This document shows, piece by piece, positions 18,455 through 27,035 of a stretch of DNA of 64,000 nt. Made by a program: the position numbers and the translations under genes. Source of the stretch: Nitrospira sp. (lineage in GTDB: Bacteria; Nitrospirota; Nitrospiria; Nitrospirales; Nitrospiraceae); NCBI GenBank assembly GCA_029194535.1, contig JARFXR010000002.1, positions 372,001 through 436,000 of the forward strand, in the 5' to 3' direction. A model generated the notes under the pieces. The model did no database searches, had not been told where the DNA came from, and saw only the letters and a list, made by a program, of their open reading frames with translations. Position 1 is the stretch's first letter. Every line of letters begins with the position of its first letter.

Positions 18455-19480
18455 ATGTTTGTCGATGAAGTCAGCATCGTGGTCAAGGCCGGACGAGGCG
18501 GCGACGGAGTGTGCAGCTTCCGGCGCGAGATGTTCGTCCCCCGCGGGGGCCCGGACGGAGGAGACGGCGGGAATGGGGGACACGTCATTTTCACGGCGTC
18601 ACAACGCCTCACGACACTGCTCGACCTCCGATACCAACGGCACTACGAGGCGGAGGGCGGCCGGCCCGGCAGCGGATCCAATTGCACCGGCCGGACAGGA
18701 CATGACGTGGTGGTCGCTGTCCCCGTGGGAACGGTCGTCTCTGACGAACACACCGGGGACGTGCTTGCCGACCTGACCGCAGACGGAGAGACGGTCACCA
18801 TTGCGCACGGCGGAAGGGGCGGCCGCGGCAACAGTCATTTCGCCACCTCGACCAACCGGGTGCCGACGCGCTTTGAGCACGGCACCCAAGGGGAAGAGCG
18901 CGAACTCAGACTGAAGCTGAAACTGCTGGCCGACGTCGGGCTGGTCGGGTATCCGAACGCCGGGAAATCCACGCTCATTGCGGCCATCTCCGCGGCGCGC
19001 CCCAAGATCGCGGAGTATCCATTCACGACGTTGGTCCCGAACCTTGGAGTGGTGCGCTGGGGATCTGATCGCAGCTTTGTCGTCGCGGACATCCCCGGTC
19101 TGATCGCGGGTGCCCACGAAGGCAAGGGACTTGGGTTTCAGTTCTTACGCCATATTGAGCGGACATCCTTCCTGCTTCATCTGATCGATATATCCGAATG
19201 GTCGGCGGATGACCCCGTGACGAGCTTCGACGTCATGCGCAAAGAGTTGGAATCCTACGACGCCTCCCTGTCTGCGCGCCCCTTTGCGGTGGTCCCCACC
19301 AAACTCGATGCCGCCGGCGACCGGAGCAAATTGAAGGCGTTGCAGGCGTACTGCAAGCGCCGGAAGTACCAGTGTCTCCCCATCTCGGCCGCCACGAGAG
19401 AAGGGTTGTCGGAACTCGTCTCCTTCGTCGGACAACAGGTCGAGCACCTTCGGACCGTCGGATGCGCGACGAAATTCTGA
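18455..19480 (+). CDS. obgE: Obg-family GTPase
   Basis: Obg is a ribosome-associated GTPase acting in 50S assembly and stress responses. The glycine-rich Obg fold occupies about 1-158 (MFVDEVSIVVKAGRGGDG, RPGSGSNCTGRTG). The GTPase domain follows with G1 GYPNAGKST and G3 DIPGLI; VPTKLD provides the base-recognition step in place of NKxD. The C-terminal OCT extension of longer relatives is absent (341 residues). Its 3' end overlaps proB by 19 bases. Confidence 0.95.
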   Translation: MFVDEVSIVVKAGRGGDGVCSFRREMFVPRGGPDGGDGGNGGHVIFTASQRLTTLLDLRYQRHYEAEGGRPGSGSNCTGRTGHDVVVAVPVGTVVSDEHTGDVLADLTADGETVTIAHGGRGGRGNSHFATSTNRVPTRFEHGTQGEERELRLKLKLLADVGLVGYPNAGKSTLIAAISAARPKIAEYPFTTLVPNLGVVRWGSDRSFVVADIPGLIAGAHEGKGLGFQFLRHIERTSFLLHLIDISEWSADDPVTSFDVMRKELESYDASLSARPFAVVPTKLDAAGDRSKLKALQAYCKRRKYQCLPISAATREGLSELVSFVGQQVEHLRTVGCATKF

Positions 19481-20583
19481 GAACCGCCAAGCGGGTCGTG
19501 GTGAAGATCGGCAGCAGTCTGGTCTCCTCCAAAGACGCGGGACTCCATCCCGATCGGATCGACCGGCTGGCCGACGAGATCGCGATGCTCCGCGCCGACG
19601 GGCGCGAGGTCCTGCTGGTCTCGTCAGGCGCCATCGTCTCCGGCATCAAGAAACTGGCGTTGAAAGAATACCCGAGGAGCCTGCCGGTCAAACAGGCAGC
19701 CGCGGCCGTCGGACAGAGTCGCTTGATGTGGGCTTATGAGAAATCCTTTGAACGGCTCGGCGCCCAGGTCGCTCAAATTCTCCTGACGCATCAGGACCTC
19801 GCCGATCGACGACGATTCCTGAATGCCCGCCATACGCTGGCGGCCCTGATCGGATTCGGGGTGGTACCCGTCATCAACGAGAACGATACGGTGGCCGTGG
19901 ACGAAATTCGGGTCGGCGACAATGATTCCTTGGCTGCGGACGTGGCTCACCTCGTGGACGCGGATCTGCTGGTCATCCTCTCCGATATCGACGGCCTCTT
20001 CACCCAAGATCCGAGGAAGAATCCGGACGCGGCGCTGATCCCGCTGATCCCTGAAATTACGGAGGACATCGAGCAACGAGCCGGCGTGTCTACCACGTTT
20101 GAAGGAACGGGGGGCATGGCCACAAAGGTTCGAGCGGCGAAAAAAGTCGGCGAATACGGCGTAGCGACGCTCATTCTCAATGGGCAACAGGCCGGCCTTC
20201 TGCCCTCCGTCCTAGCGGGTGGCGATGGGGGCAGTCTGTTCCTGCCCAGAGGGCGCCGGATGACGAGCCGCAAGCTGTGGATCGCCTTCACACTTCGGGC
20301 CCAGGGGCAACTGCTTCTTGATGCCGGAGCCGTGGCGGCGCTCGCGGAACGCGGGAAGAGCCTGTTGGCCTCCGGAATCATCGACGTCAAGGGTTCGTTC
20401 GAGGCAGGAGATCCGGTCAGTTGCCTCACTCAGGACGGAAAGGAATTCGCCAAAGGCCTGGTCAATTTCTCCTCCGACATGATCGCCCGCATGAAAGGCC
20501 TGAAGACGGCCGAAATCCAACAGCGGCTTGGTCCGCGGGAATATGACGAGATTATCCACCGGGACAATCTCGTCATCCTATAA
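19462..20583 (+). CDS. proB: glutamate 5-kinase
   Basis: ProB phosphorylates glutamate in the first step of proline synthesis. The ATG at 19462, inside the obgE end, gives MRDEILRTAKRVVVKIGSSLVS. The amino-acid kinase domain contains VLLVSSGAI, NENDTVAVDEIRVGDND and GGMATKVRAAKK. A C-terminal PUA domain (about 280-373) is present. Product 373 residues. Translational coupling to obgE through the 19-base overlap is likely; proA is not in the window. Confidence 0.95.
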   Translation: MRDEILRTAKRVVVKIGSSLVSSKDAGLHPDRIDRLADEIAMLRADGREVLLVSSGAIVSGIKKLALKEYPRSLPVKQAAAAVGQSRLMWAYEKSFERLGAQVAQILLTHQDLADRRRFLNARHTLAALIGFGVVPVINENDTVAVDEIRVGDNDSLAADVAHLVDADLLVILSDIDGLFTQDPRKNPDAALIPLIPEITEDIEQRAGVSTTFEGTGGMATKVRAAKKVGEYGVATLILNGQQAGLLPSVLAGGDGGSLFLPRGRRMTSRKLWIAFTLRAQGQLLLDAGAVAALAERGKSLLASGIIDVKGSFEAGDPVSCLTQDGKEFAKGLVNFSSDMIARMKGLKTAEIQQRLGPREYDEIIHRDNLVIL

Positions 20584-20616
20584 ATTAAACATGACGACGT
20601 TAATCACAGCAGTGCC

Positions 20617-20681
20617 TGTCATTCCCGCGAAAGCGGGAATCCAGGTCAGGACTGGATTCCGGGTCCAGCCCGGAATAACGA
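20617..20681. repeat. REP-like palindromic intergenic element, copy 1
   Basis: Two perfect hairpins lie in tandem between proB and nadD: ATTCCCGC-gaaa-GCGGGAAT (20621-20640) and ATTCCGGG-tccag-CCCGGAAT (20656-20676). The opening TGTCATTCCCGCG.AAGCGGGAATCCAG is repeated almost exactly at 44577-44604. Elements of this look occur in many proteobacterial and other genomes as short non-autonomous repeats. Confidence 0.75.
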
Positions 20682-20725
20682 ACAGGGCAGAACTTCTGTC
20701 GTTATGTAGCGTTGAATTGTAAGTT

Positions 20726-21448
20726 ATGAATCAGTCCGATCCGGCATCAACGAGCTCGGCGCTCAACACGAACACTTCAAAACTCGACCGGCGATTGTGT
20801 CTATTCGGCGGAACATTCAACCCCGTTCACTACGGCCATCTGACGATAGCGCGGCACATTCGGCATGCCCTCGACTTCGATCGCATACTCTTCATTCCGA
20901 CGTGCGACCCCCCTCACAAATCGGGCAAGGACCTCGCATCCGCCAAGGATCGTCATGAAATGGTCCGCCTGGCCATCGCTTCAGAAACCGGCCTTGCGAT
21001 TTCCGACGTCGAACTCCGCCGGCCTGGGAAATCGTATACCGTCGACACCGTTCGGCTCCTCCGCGAAGAATACGGCTCCCAGACGGACTTGTTCTTTCTG
21101 ATCGGACTGGATGCGTTCCTCGAATTTCCGACTTGGCGGGAATCGGACACGCTGTTGAAGCTCTGTTCATTCGTCGTGATGAATCGACCGGGGACCTCGT
21201 TTCAGGATTTAACTCGGGTGAATCCTTTTCAGACGCTTTCCAGAGAGTCCTTCGCGGCCTTGGATGCCGGCCAGATCTCACAATTGGACATTCCCCTCGG
21301 AGACCGACGGCTTGTGTGCCTGCATCTCACCCCCAGCGAGATTTCGGCTTCGGACATCAGGAGAAGGGTCCGGACGGGATTTTCGGTGGCAAATCTATTG
21401 CCGCCCACCGTGGAATCCTATATACTTCAGCATCACTTGTACGAATAA
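20726..21448 (+). CDS. nadD: nicotinate-nucleotide adenylyltransferase
   Basis: NadD adenylates nicotinic acid mononucleotide in NAD synthesis. After a Ser/Thr-rich N-terminal extension of about 22 residues, the nucleotidyltransferase motif appears as LFGGTFNPVHYGHL. The family features FIPTCDPPHK, FLIGLDAFLEFPTW and the C-terminal SASDIRRRV follow. Product 240 residues. nadA lies elsewhere in the window (43.3-44.5 kb). It is followed by rsfS with a very short gap, as in many bacteria. Confidence 0.94.
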   Translation: MNQSDPASTSSALNTNTSKLDRRLCLFGGTFNPVHYGHLTIARHIRHALDFDRILFIPTCDPPHKSGKDLASAKDRHEMVRLAIASETGLAISDVELRRPGKSYTVDTVRLLREEYGSQTDLFFLIGLDAFLEFPTWRESDTLLKLCSFVVMNRPGTSFQDLTRVNPFQTLSRESFAALDAGQISQLDIPLGDRRLVCLHLTPSEISASDIRRRVRTGFSVANLLPPTVESYILQHHLYE

Positions 21449-21458
21449 GAGGAATCCG

Positions 21459-21875
21459 ATCGCACGAACACCGAAGGCCACGGCCCTTGCCATCGCGAAG
21501 GCCATGTACGACAAAAAGGCCACGGATATCGTCGTCCTGCACGTCGCCAAACTGACCTCGATCGCCGACTACTTGGTGTTGGCATCGGCGGATTCCGATC
21601 GACAGACCAGAGCGGTCGCCGATCATGTCGACGGGGTCCTCTCTCAAACCGGTTCCAATCCCCTCAGTATCGAAGGCAAGGCCTCATCGCAATGGGTGTT
21701 GATGGACTATGGGGACGTCGTTGTTCACATCTTCCGGCATGACGCCCGTCAGCACTACGGGCTTGAGCGTCTCTGGGCTGATGCCAAGCGTATCCCGGTA
21801 GAGGAAGGGACGTCAGATTCAGCGGCGGCAAAGCCCGCCCGCACCAAGCGGATGGCCATATCCAGACAGGCCTAG
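21459..21875 (+). CDS. rsfS: ribosomal silencing factor RsfS
   Basis: RsfS binds L14 and blocks 30S-50S joining during starvation. The body is clear (DIVVLHVAKLTSIADYLVLASADSDRQTRAVADHV ends the core, with WVLMDYGDVVVHIF and YGLERLWADAKRIP). The start is unusual: the first in-frame ATG (21504) removes the N-terminal helix that the family has. An ATC at 21459 lies five bases after AAGAGGA and restores it. No ATG, GTG or TTG is in frame between. I chose ATC; 21504 is the conventional alternative. A short basic tail follows the fold. Confidence 0.85.
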   Translation: MARTPKATALAIAKAMYDKKATDIVVLHVAKLTSIADYLVLASADSDRQTRAVADHVDGVLSQTGSNPLSIEGKASSQWVLMDYGDVVVHIFRHDARQHYGLERLWADAKRIPVEEGTSDSAAAKPARTKRMAISRQA

Positions 21876-21878
21876 ACC

Positions 21879-23276
21879 ATGCTCAGGCTGCTCACCAGCA
21901 TTTTTCTCATCAGCGCGGGTATTTTCGTCTACAGTTATTTCCGTGAGTTGAATCCCGGCACGCTGACCATCCATACGGGTCCTTCCTCGCAGTTCGACTT
22001 GAGCCCCGTCACGCTGGTGATCTTTTCCACGGCCGTCGGAGCGGTGTTGGTGGCCCTGGCGGTCGGCATGCGGCAAACTGTGCACGCCATCGGGACGTGG
22101 AGGAGTACACGTTTACAACGCCGGAAAGAGAAACTCGACGCGCTCCATCGCGAGGGCACGCACGCATTCATGTCCAAGCGCATCAGCGAAGCCATCGGAC
22201 TGTTTGAAAAGGCCCTGGCAATCGATCCCAACCGGGTCGATTCCCTGCTCTGGCTGGGCAATATCTATCGCTCGGAGAACAATTTCTCGGAGGCGATCCG
22301 GCTGCATCAGTATGCCAATCGTATCGACGACCGCAACATCGAAATCCTCCTGGAGTTGGCCAAAGATTTGGAAGCCGCCAAGCGATACGAGGATTCTCTC
22401 CAGACCCTGCAGAAGATTCTACGCATCGAACCGGACAACCTGACGGCCCTGATACGCAAGCGGGACTTGTCCATCCGTCTCGAAAAATGGAGCGAAGCGC
22501 TGGAAATCCAGCATCGACTCCTGAAAGCCAGCCTGCCCGAATCCGAACGCCGCGCGGAGACGTTGTTGCTGACGGGGTGCATGTACGAGGTCGGACGCCA
22601 GCTGCTGGAGCGGGGGCATCCAGACAAGGCTAGGCGATACTTCCGCGGCGCGATTAAGAAGGACCGAACGTTTCTCCCGGCCTATATCGGCATCGGAGAA
22701 ATCCTGATACAGGAAGGCAAGACCAAACAAGCCGTCGAAATTCTTAAAAAGGTCTACGCGAAGACGCACAACGTGATCATCCTACATCGCCTGGAAGAGC
22801 TGTTCCTCGAACAGGGCGAGCCGAGCGAAATCATCCGCACGTATCAAGACGCGCTCCAGCAGAACCCCAATGACTCCGTGCTGCAGTTCTATTTGGGCAA
22901 ACTGTACTATCGGCTCGAAATGGTCGACGAAGCGTTCGACATTCTTTCGACGATCGAAGGGCCTCAGGATCAACTGGTCGACTACCACAAGATCATGGCC
23001 AACCTCTTTTTGCGCAAGCAACACATGGAGCAGGCGGTGGTGGAATTGAAGAAAGCGCTGCAGTTCAAGAAGCGCGTCGTCGTCCCGTACGTCTGCACTG
23101 CCTGCCAGCAGGAAACCGCCGAATGGGCCGGCCGCTGCCGGCGTTGCGGAAGCTGGAACAGCCTCGTGGCCCTTCCCTGGCTCGATGGGGATGTGGTATC
23201 CGCGGGAAAAGAGTCTCCCCTCCCGGTCCGCGCGGTTCCGTATCCGGGCATTGCTTCTCCGTTTGAAACCGTGTAG
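21879..23276 (+). CDS. lapB: LapA-LapB fusion: membrane-anchored TPR protein with C-terminal rubredoxin-like zinc site
   Basis: The first part has two membrane helices (about 3-20 and 45-66) separated by a short loop, like LapA (DUF1049). About eight TPR units follow (from about 88 to 395), then the LapB zinc site with Cys406, Cys409, Cys420 and Cys423 (VCTACQQETAEWAGRCRRCG). In E. coli LapA and LapB are separate adjacent proteins that regulate LpxC turnover and LPS assembly; LapB has one helix and 389 residues. Here one 465-residue chain carries both. A role in envelope or LPS balance is inferred. Confidence 0.85.
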   Translation: MLRLLTSIFLISAGIFVYSYFRELNPGTLTIHTGPSSQFDLSPVTLVIFSTAVGAVLVALAVGMRQTVHAIGTWRSTRLQRRKEKLDALHREGTHAFMSKRISEAIGLFEKALAIDPNRVDSLLWLGNIYRSENNFSEAIRLHQYANRIDDRNIEILLELAKDLEAAKRYEDSLQTLQKILRIEPDNLTALIRKRDLSIRLEKWSEALEIQHRLLKASLPESERRAETLLLTGCMYEVGRQLLERGHPDKARRYFRGAIKKDRTFLPAYIGIGEILIQEGKTKQAVEILKKVYAKTHNVIILHRLEELFLEQGEPSEIIRTYQDALQQNPNDSVLQFYLGKLYYRLEMVDEAFDILSTIEGPQDQLVDYHKIMANLFLRKQHMEQAVVELKKALQFKKRVVVPYVCTACQQETAEWAGRCRRCGSWNSLVALPWLDGDVVSAGKESPLPVRAVPYPGIASPFETV

Positions 23277-23347
23277 TTTTCTTCCGTTTCGACCTTCCGA
23301 GCCATCGACCCAGAGCACGAATCTCGCTGAAATTGAAAGGTCTCTGT

Positions 23348-24391
23348 ATGACGGATTATTCGACCCTGGCCGCAAAAGCTCTTGACGATCAACCCCTGAC
23401 GAGACCGGAAGCTCTCTCCGTCCTCACCGCACCGGACGACGAACTTCTCGCCCTACTTCACGCAGCATTCCAGGTGCGGGCCAGATATTTCGGCCGAACG
23501 GTCCGCCTGCAGATGCTCCAGAACGCGAAGAGCGGCGCTTGCCAGGAAGACTGTCATTATTGTTCCCAATCTTCCATCTCAACCGCTCCGATCGAACGAT
23601 ACAGTCTGCTCCCACAGAACCGCATGATCGAGGGTGCGCGAGAGGCCGCCGCTTCAAAGGCTCAACGGTACTGTATCGTCATCAGCGGCAGAAGCCCGCT
23701 GGACCGTGAGATCGACGAGATCGCCGGAGCCGTCCGTGCCATCAAGCAGGAAAATCCGATCCAGATCTGTTGCTCACTGGGGCTCATGAACGAACAGCAG
23801 GCGAAGCGGTTAAAGGCGGCGGGCGTGGATCGCGTGAATCACAATTTGAACACGAGCGAAGCGTTTCACGCCTCGATCTGCACGACCCACACGTTCCAAG
23901 ACCGCCTCGCAACAATCAGGAATGCCCGGGCGGCAGGATTGGAAATTTGCTCGGGCGGAATCGTCGGCATGGGCGAACAGGACGAGGACCTCATCGATCT
24001 CGCCATGGCCTTGCGCGAGGTCAAGCCGGATTCCATTCCGCTCAACACGCTGCACCCGGTGGCAGGCACTCCGTTGGAGCATTGCGACAATCTCACGCCG
24101 CAACGCTGTCTGAAAGTCCTCTGCCTGTTCCGCTTTCTCCATCCACGCACCGAGATACGTATCGCCGGCGGCCGCGAACACAACCTCCGCAGCCTGCAGC
24201 CGCTCGCCCTCTATCCAGCCGATTCGGTGTTCGTGAACGGCTACCTGACAACCCCAGGCGCACCGGCTCCAGAGGTCTGGGGCATGATCGAAGATCTGGG
24301 ATTCACGATCGAGGTGGACTACCAATCGGCTGCTGAAAAAGGCCCTCAGCTGCGTTCTCAGTCGCTCGAACCCCTCAACGTGCGGCACTGA
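23348..24391 (+). CDS. bioB: biotin synthase
   Basis: BioB is a radical-SAM enzyme inserting sulfur into dethiobiotin. The ATG at 23348 gives 347 residues. The SAM-cluster cysteines are Cys65, Cys69 and Cys72 (CQEDCHYC). Other family features are YCIVISGR, VNHNLNTSE, CSGGIVGMGE, LNTLHPVAGTPLE and RIAGGREHNLRSLQ. An upstream ATG at 23333 adds five residues. The last 20 or so codons lie inside a palindromic repeat (24328-24448), so the C-terminal tail AAEKGPQLRSQSLEPLNVRH is repeat-derived. No other bio genes are nearby. Confidence 0.95.
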   Translation: MTDYSTLAAKALDDQPLTRPEALSVLTAPDDELLALLHAAFQVRARYFGRTVRLQMLQNAKSGACQEDCHYCSQSSISTAPIERYSLLPQNRMIEGAREAAASKAQRYCIVISGRSPLDREIDEIAGAVRAIKQENPIQICCSLGLMNEQQAKRLKAAGVDRVNHNLNTSEAFHASICTTHTFQDRLATIRNARAAGLEICSGGIVGMGEQDEDLIDLAMALREVKPDSIPLNTLHPVAGTPLEHCDNLTPQRCLKVLCLFRFLHPRTEIRIAGGREHNLRSLQPLALYPADSVFVNGYLTTPGAPAPEVWGMIEDLGFTIEVDYQSAAEKGPQLRSQSLEPLNVRH

Positions 24392-24448
24392 GCACGCCTC
24401 GGGGGCCTCACTCCCTGCGGCCTTGCCGAGAACCTTTTTGAGCAGCCT
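24328..24448 (-). repeat. long palindromic repeat, copy A (overlaps 3' end of bioB)
   Basis: Read on the minus strand this element starts GGCTGCTCAAAAAGG and ends CCTTTTTCAGCAGCC, near-perfect inverted ends. In between it shares the blocks GCAAGGCCGCAGGGAGTG, CACGTTGAGGGG and CGACTGAGAACGCAGC with the copies at 46925-47040 and 47864-47965. The bioB stop (24389-24391) is inside it. I remember similar elements between genes of Nitrospira genomes. Confidence 0.8.
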
Positions 24449-24480
24449 CCGCAGCCGGTGGCAGGCTGATACGACGTCCT

Positions 24481-25017
24481 GTGGGCAGGAGAATCAGAAG
24501 ACCTCGACCTCCACGCTGCATTGTCATCGCCGGTCCCAGTGGCGCGGGAAAGACGACTTTCGCGAAGGAATTCCTCCTACGCGAAGAAGAAGTCGTCCAT
24601 TTTGGGCATGCCGACTTAATTGCCGGTGGCCTCTCACCTATCCGTCCGGAACTAGCGACTCGACAGGCAGAGCGCCTCGTGCTCTTGGAGCTGTCTCGAT
24701 TGGCGAAGGCCAGGAAGAAGTTCGCGTTTGAAAGCACGCTGAGCGGCCGAACGTATCCTCGACTGCTGAAGAAGTGGAATACCGCTGGATACCGAATAGA
24801 GATCGTGTTCTTATCCCTGTCGTGAGTCCACCTGGCACCTCAACGAATCGCGCCCCGCGTTCGCCAAGGCGGTCATGATGTGCCTCGCGCAGATGTCATC
24901 AGACGCTTTCAGAGGAGTTGGAACAACTTCCGGAAACTCTATCGACCGTTAGCCGATAAGTGGTCCGTCTACGACAATTCCACGAACGTTCCGCTGTTGA
25001 GCGAGCAAACACGATGA
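24481..25017 (+). pseudogene. zeta-toxin-like P-loop kinase, interrupted by one in-frame TGA
   Basis: From a GTG at 24481 the frame has Walker A GPSGAGKTTF (residues 18-27) and continues through FGHADLIAGGLSP and FAFESTLSG to VFLSLS, then a TGA at 24823-24825. The same frame continues VHLAPQRIAPRVRQGGHDVP and IRRFQRSWNNFRKLYRPLADKW to a TGA at 25015-25017, which is the expected C-terminal half of zeta-type or AAA kinases of this group. One base change (for example TCA to TGA) explains the break. The true stop overlaps the next ATG as ATGA. Confidence 0.8.
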
Positions 25018-25634
25018 AGCCGCCGAGACGAAAAATCACCCCAAATGCCTTTTCCCGCGCGGTTGGCCGTGCGCTCCGCAGAGCGGCGAAGGCAGCTCGC
25101 AAGACAGCCAACAAGAAACTCAAGTATTCTCCCGCCACGTCGTATGCCTCCACCGAGCATGGCGCAGTCACGGTGGCAAGATTCCTCAATTCGAGGCGAG
25201 CCGTTGAGGTGAGCATCTATGTGGTCCGAGCATTCATGAAACTCCGCGAGATGCTGGGCACGCACAGCGCCCTGGCTCAGAAACTCGCCAAACTGGAGCG
25301 TACCGTGGCAAGCCATGACGGACACACCAGGACGCTCTTTGAAGCTATCCGCCGCCTCACCTCACTCACTGCCTTGGACGGAGGAGCGGGCATGGAGAGA
25401 TCTAACATAGCGGGCGCGCCAAACAGACGGCCGACGACGTGCCGCCGTGCGACAGCATTTCGACGCTTCGTCGAAGCTTTCGAGGAGCACGCGGCCAACA
25501 GTACGAATCGGATAGCCGTGCCTGATCATCGCATGATGGCGGAACTTGAATGCCCGCTCTTCCGACGTCGAGGCTATTCCTATCTAATACCCTCCGCAAT
25601 GCTCTGTCTCGCAGTCCATCGGGCCGGAAGGTGA
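25014..25634 (+). pseudogene. chimeric ORF: zeta-partner N-terminus fused to ORF6N-type C-terminus
   Basis: The ATG at 25014 overlaps the zeta-like gene's stop (ATGA), as in an intact toxin pair. Residues 1-35 (KPPRRKITPNAFSRAVGRAL, then a basic RRAAKAARKTAN) resemble the small basic protein that commonly follows this toxin group. Residues about 50-125 instead resemble the C-terminal half of ORF6N-domain proteins (TEHGAVTVARFLNSRRAVEV, VVRAFMKLREML, AKLERTVASHDGHTRTLFEA). The remainder reads antisense through a permease-gene remnant. It looks like a deletion-fusion scar rather than a working gene. Confidence 0.6.
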
Positions 25635-25716
25635 CCCGCAATCCATGCCGCAGCTACCTCTATGGTTACCGCTTGCAAAAGTACCTCGATCGGCACGATC
25701 ATACGAATCGTCCAGC
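25573..25716 (-). repeat. duplicated 3' end of the FtsX-type permease gene (remnant copy)
   Basis: This stretch matches 27035-27177 over about 143 bases with roughly a dozen mismatches, in the same orientation. On the minus strand it still reads TIRMIVPIEVLLQAVTIEVA and WIAGHLPARWTARQSIAEGI, the last residues of the permease with several amino-acid changes, then an early stop where the intact gene has CAG. It is therefore a decayed second copy of the gene end, left of the Fic segment. Confidence 0.75.
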
Positions 25717-25743
25717 GATGCTTCTTTCATCGATGATGACACT

Positions 25744-26748
25744 TCAAGTCAGCATGTAGCGGCCGGATTTCTTGGTGCCGCTGCGTTGAACCAGCCCCGC
25801 TTCCAGAAGCGGATGCAACAGATCCATGGTTCCTTGTTTGGAGACTCGCAGGCTCTCGCGGATTTCTTTGGGCGTCATCGACCGGCGGTTCATGAGTAAC
25901 CGCAGCAACTGTTCTTGTCGCGGACGCAGCACCACCTTCGTCCGTGTGGCCCCGGCCCCCAGATGCTGAATGCGTGTCCAGACCCGATCGAGTGTGACCT
26001 GTAGCGCTCGTGCAGCGTACTCGATCCATTCCGTGAGGTCGTTCCCCTGTTTCCGCACATTCGCCAATGCGCCGTAATAGGCGGGACGGTCCTCGCTATA
26101 GACTTCGTCGACCGAAAAGATTTGGTGCGTATCGAATCCCCGGCGGCAGAGATCCCAGAGTGCCAGGGCTCGCCCCGTGCGCCCATTGCCGTCAGCGAAT
26201 GGATGAATGTCCTCGAATTGATAATGGAGAACTGCGGAGGAGATCACCGGCGACAAGGCCCCGGCATCCCTGTTCCACCACGCCAGAAGTTCAGCCATCA
26301 ATCCGCCCACGAGCTGCGGCGCTGGGGGCGTATACGGTCCCACATAGACCTGAATGTCTCGATACCGACCCGCGTCGCCTTGGTCCATCACTCAGGTGGC
26401 GAGAATCTTGTGTAGCGCGAGAATATCCTGGTGGGTAATCCGTTTTTTGTCCGCATGACGCTCAATATGGCGGAGCCCTGCAAGGTAATTCAGGACTTCT
26501 CGTCGTGCGCGCGGCGCTTCGGTAGGCAGTTCATGCCCCTCTTCGATGAGCCAGACCTGCTCCAGCGTCAAGGGATTGCCTTCGATCGCCGTCGAGCCAT
26601 GGGTATGTCTGACGCGCGCCTCGTGTTGGAGAGCAGGTATCCATGGGACTTGGACTGTCGCAGCGAGGATTCTCTCCCGCAGTACCGCGATCGCCTCGAG
26701 TTCGCCGACGAGTCGTGCGGAGACGGTGAATTTCGGCTGAAAGGACAT
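25744..26748 (-). pseudogene. Fic/DOC-family AMP-transferase, interrupted by one in-frame TGA
   Basis: The N-terminal part (ATG at 26748, MSFQPKFTVSARLVGELEAI) includes the inhibitory-helix motif STAIEGN and runs to HKILAT, then TGA (26392-26394). The same frame continues VMDQGDAGRYRDIQVYVGPY to the catalytic HPFADGNGRTGR and a C-terminal winged-helix segment. In relatives the TGA position is Gly (GGA), so one substitution explains it. Intact Fic proteins AMPylate targets and are held off by the inhibitory Glu. A GTG at 26391 could still express the catalytic half without its inhibitory helix. Confidence 0.8.
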
Positions 26749-27035
26749 GCTCACAGGGTATGTATGAGTCAAGTTATGGGTCAACCCTGCACGCGTCGAA
26801 CGAGCACCGCGTTTCTCATATCCACTGTGGTCTGGCAGAGCGCGGAGCAACTTCACCGTAGGAGCGGGGACCCGCCGAGACTCAGCCGAGAAGGAAAGCT
26901 GGAACTGACTGAGATCCTGCGGTCGCTGACCGCAGTCGATGGAATTCCAGAAGGGCGCGAAGCGCAGATTCCGCTCGGCTGAGTCCGGAAGAGTCGCTCC
27001 GAGAGGTGAGGAAGCGACTGCGCTCCGCCAGGCCG

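Noticed and set aside
24823-24825. TGA in the zeta-like gene as selenocysteine
   Set aside because: The codon stands at a non-catalytic Ser/Pro position and no SECIS-like hairpin follows.
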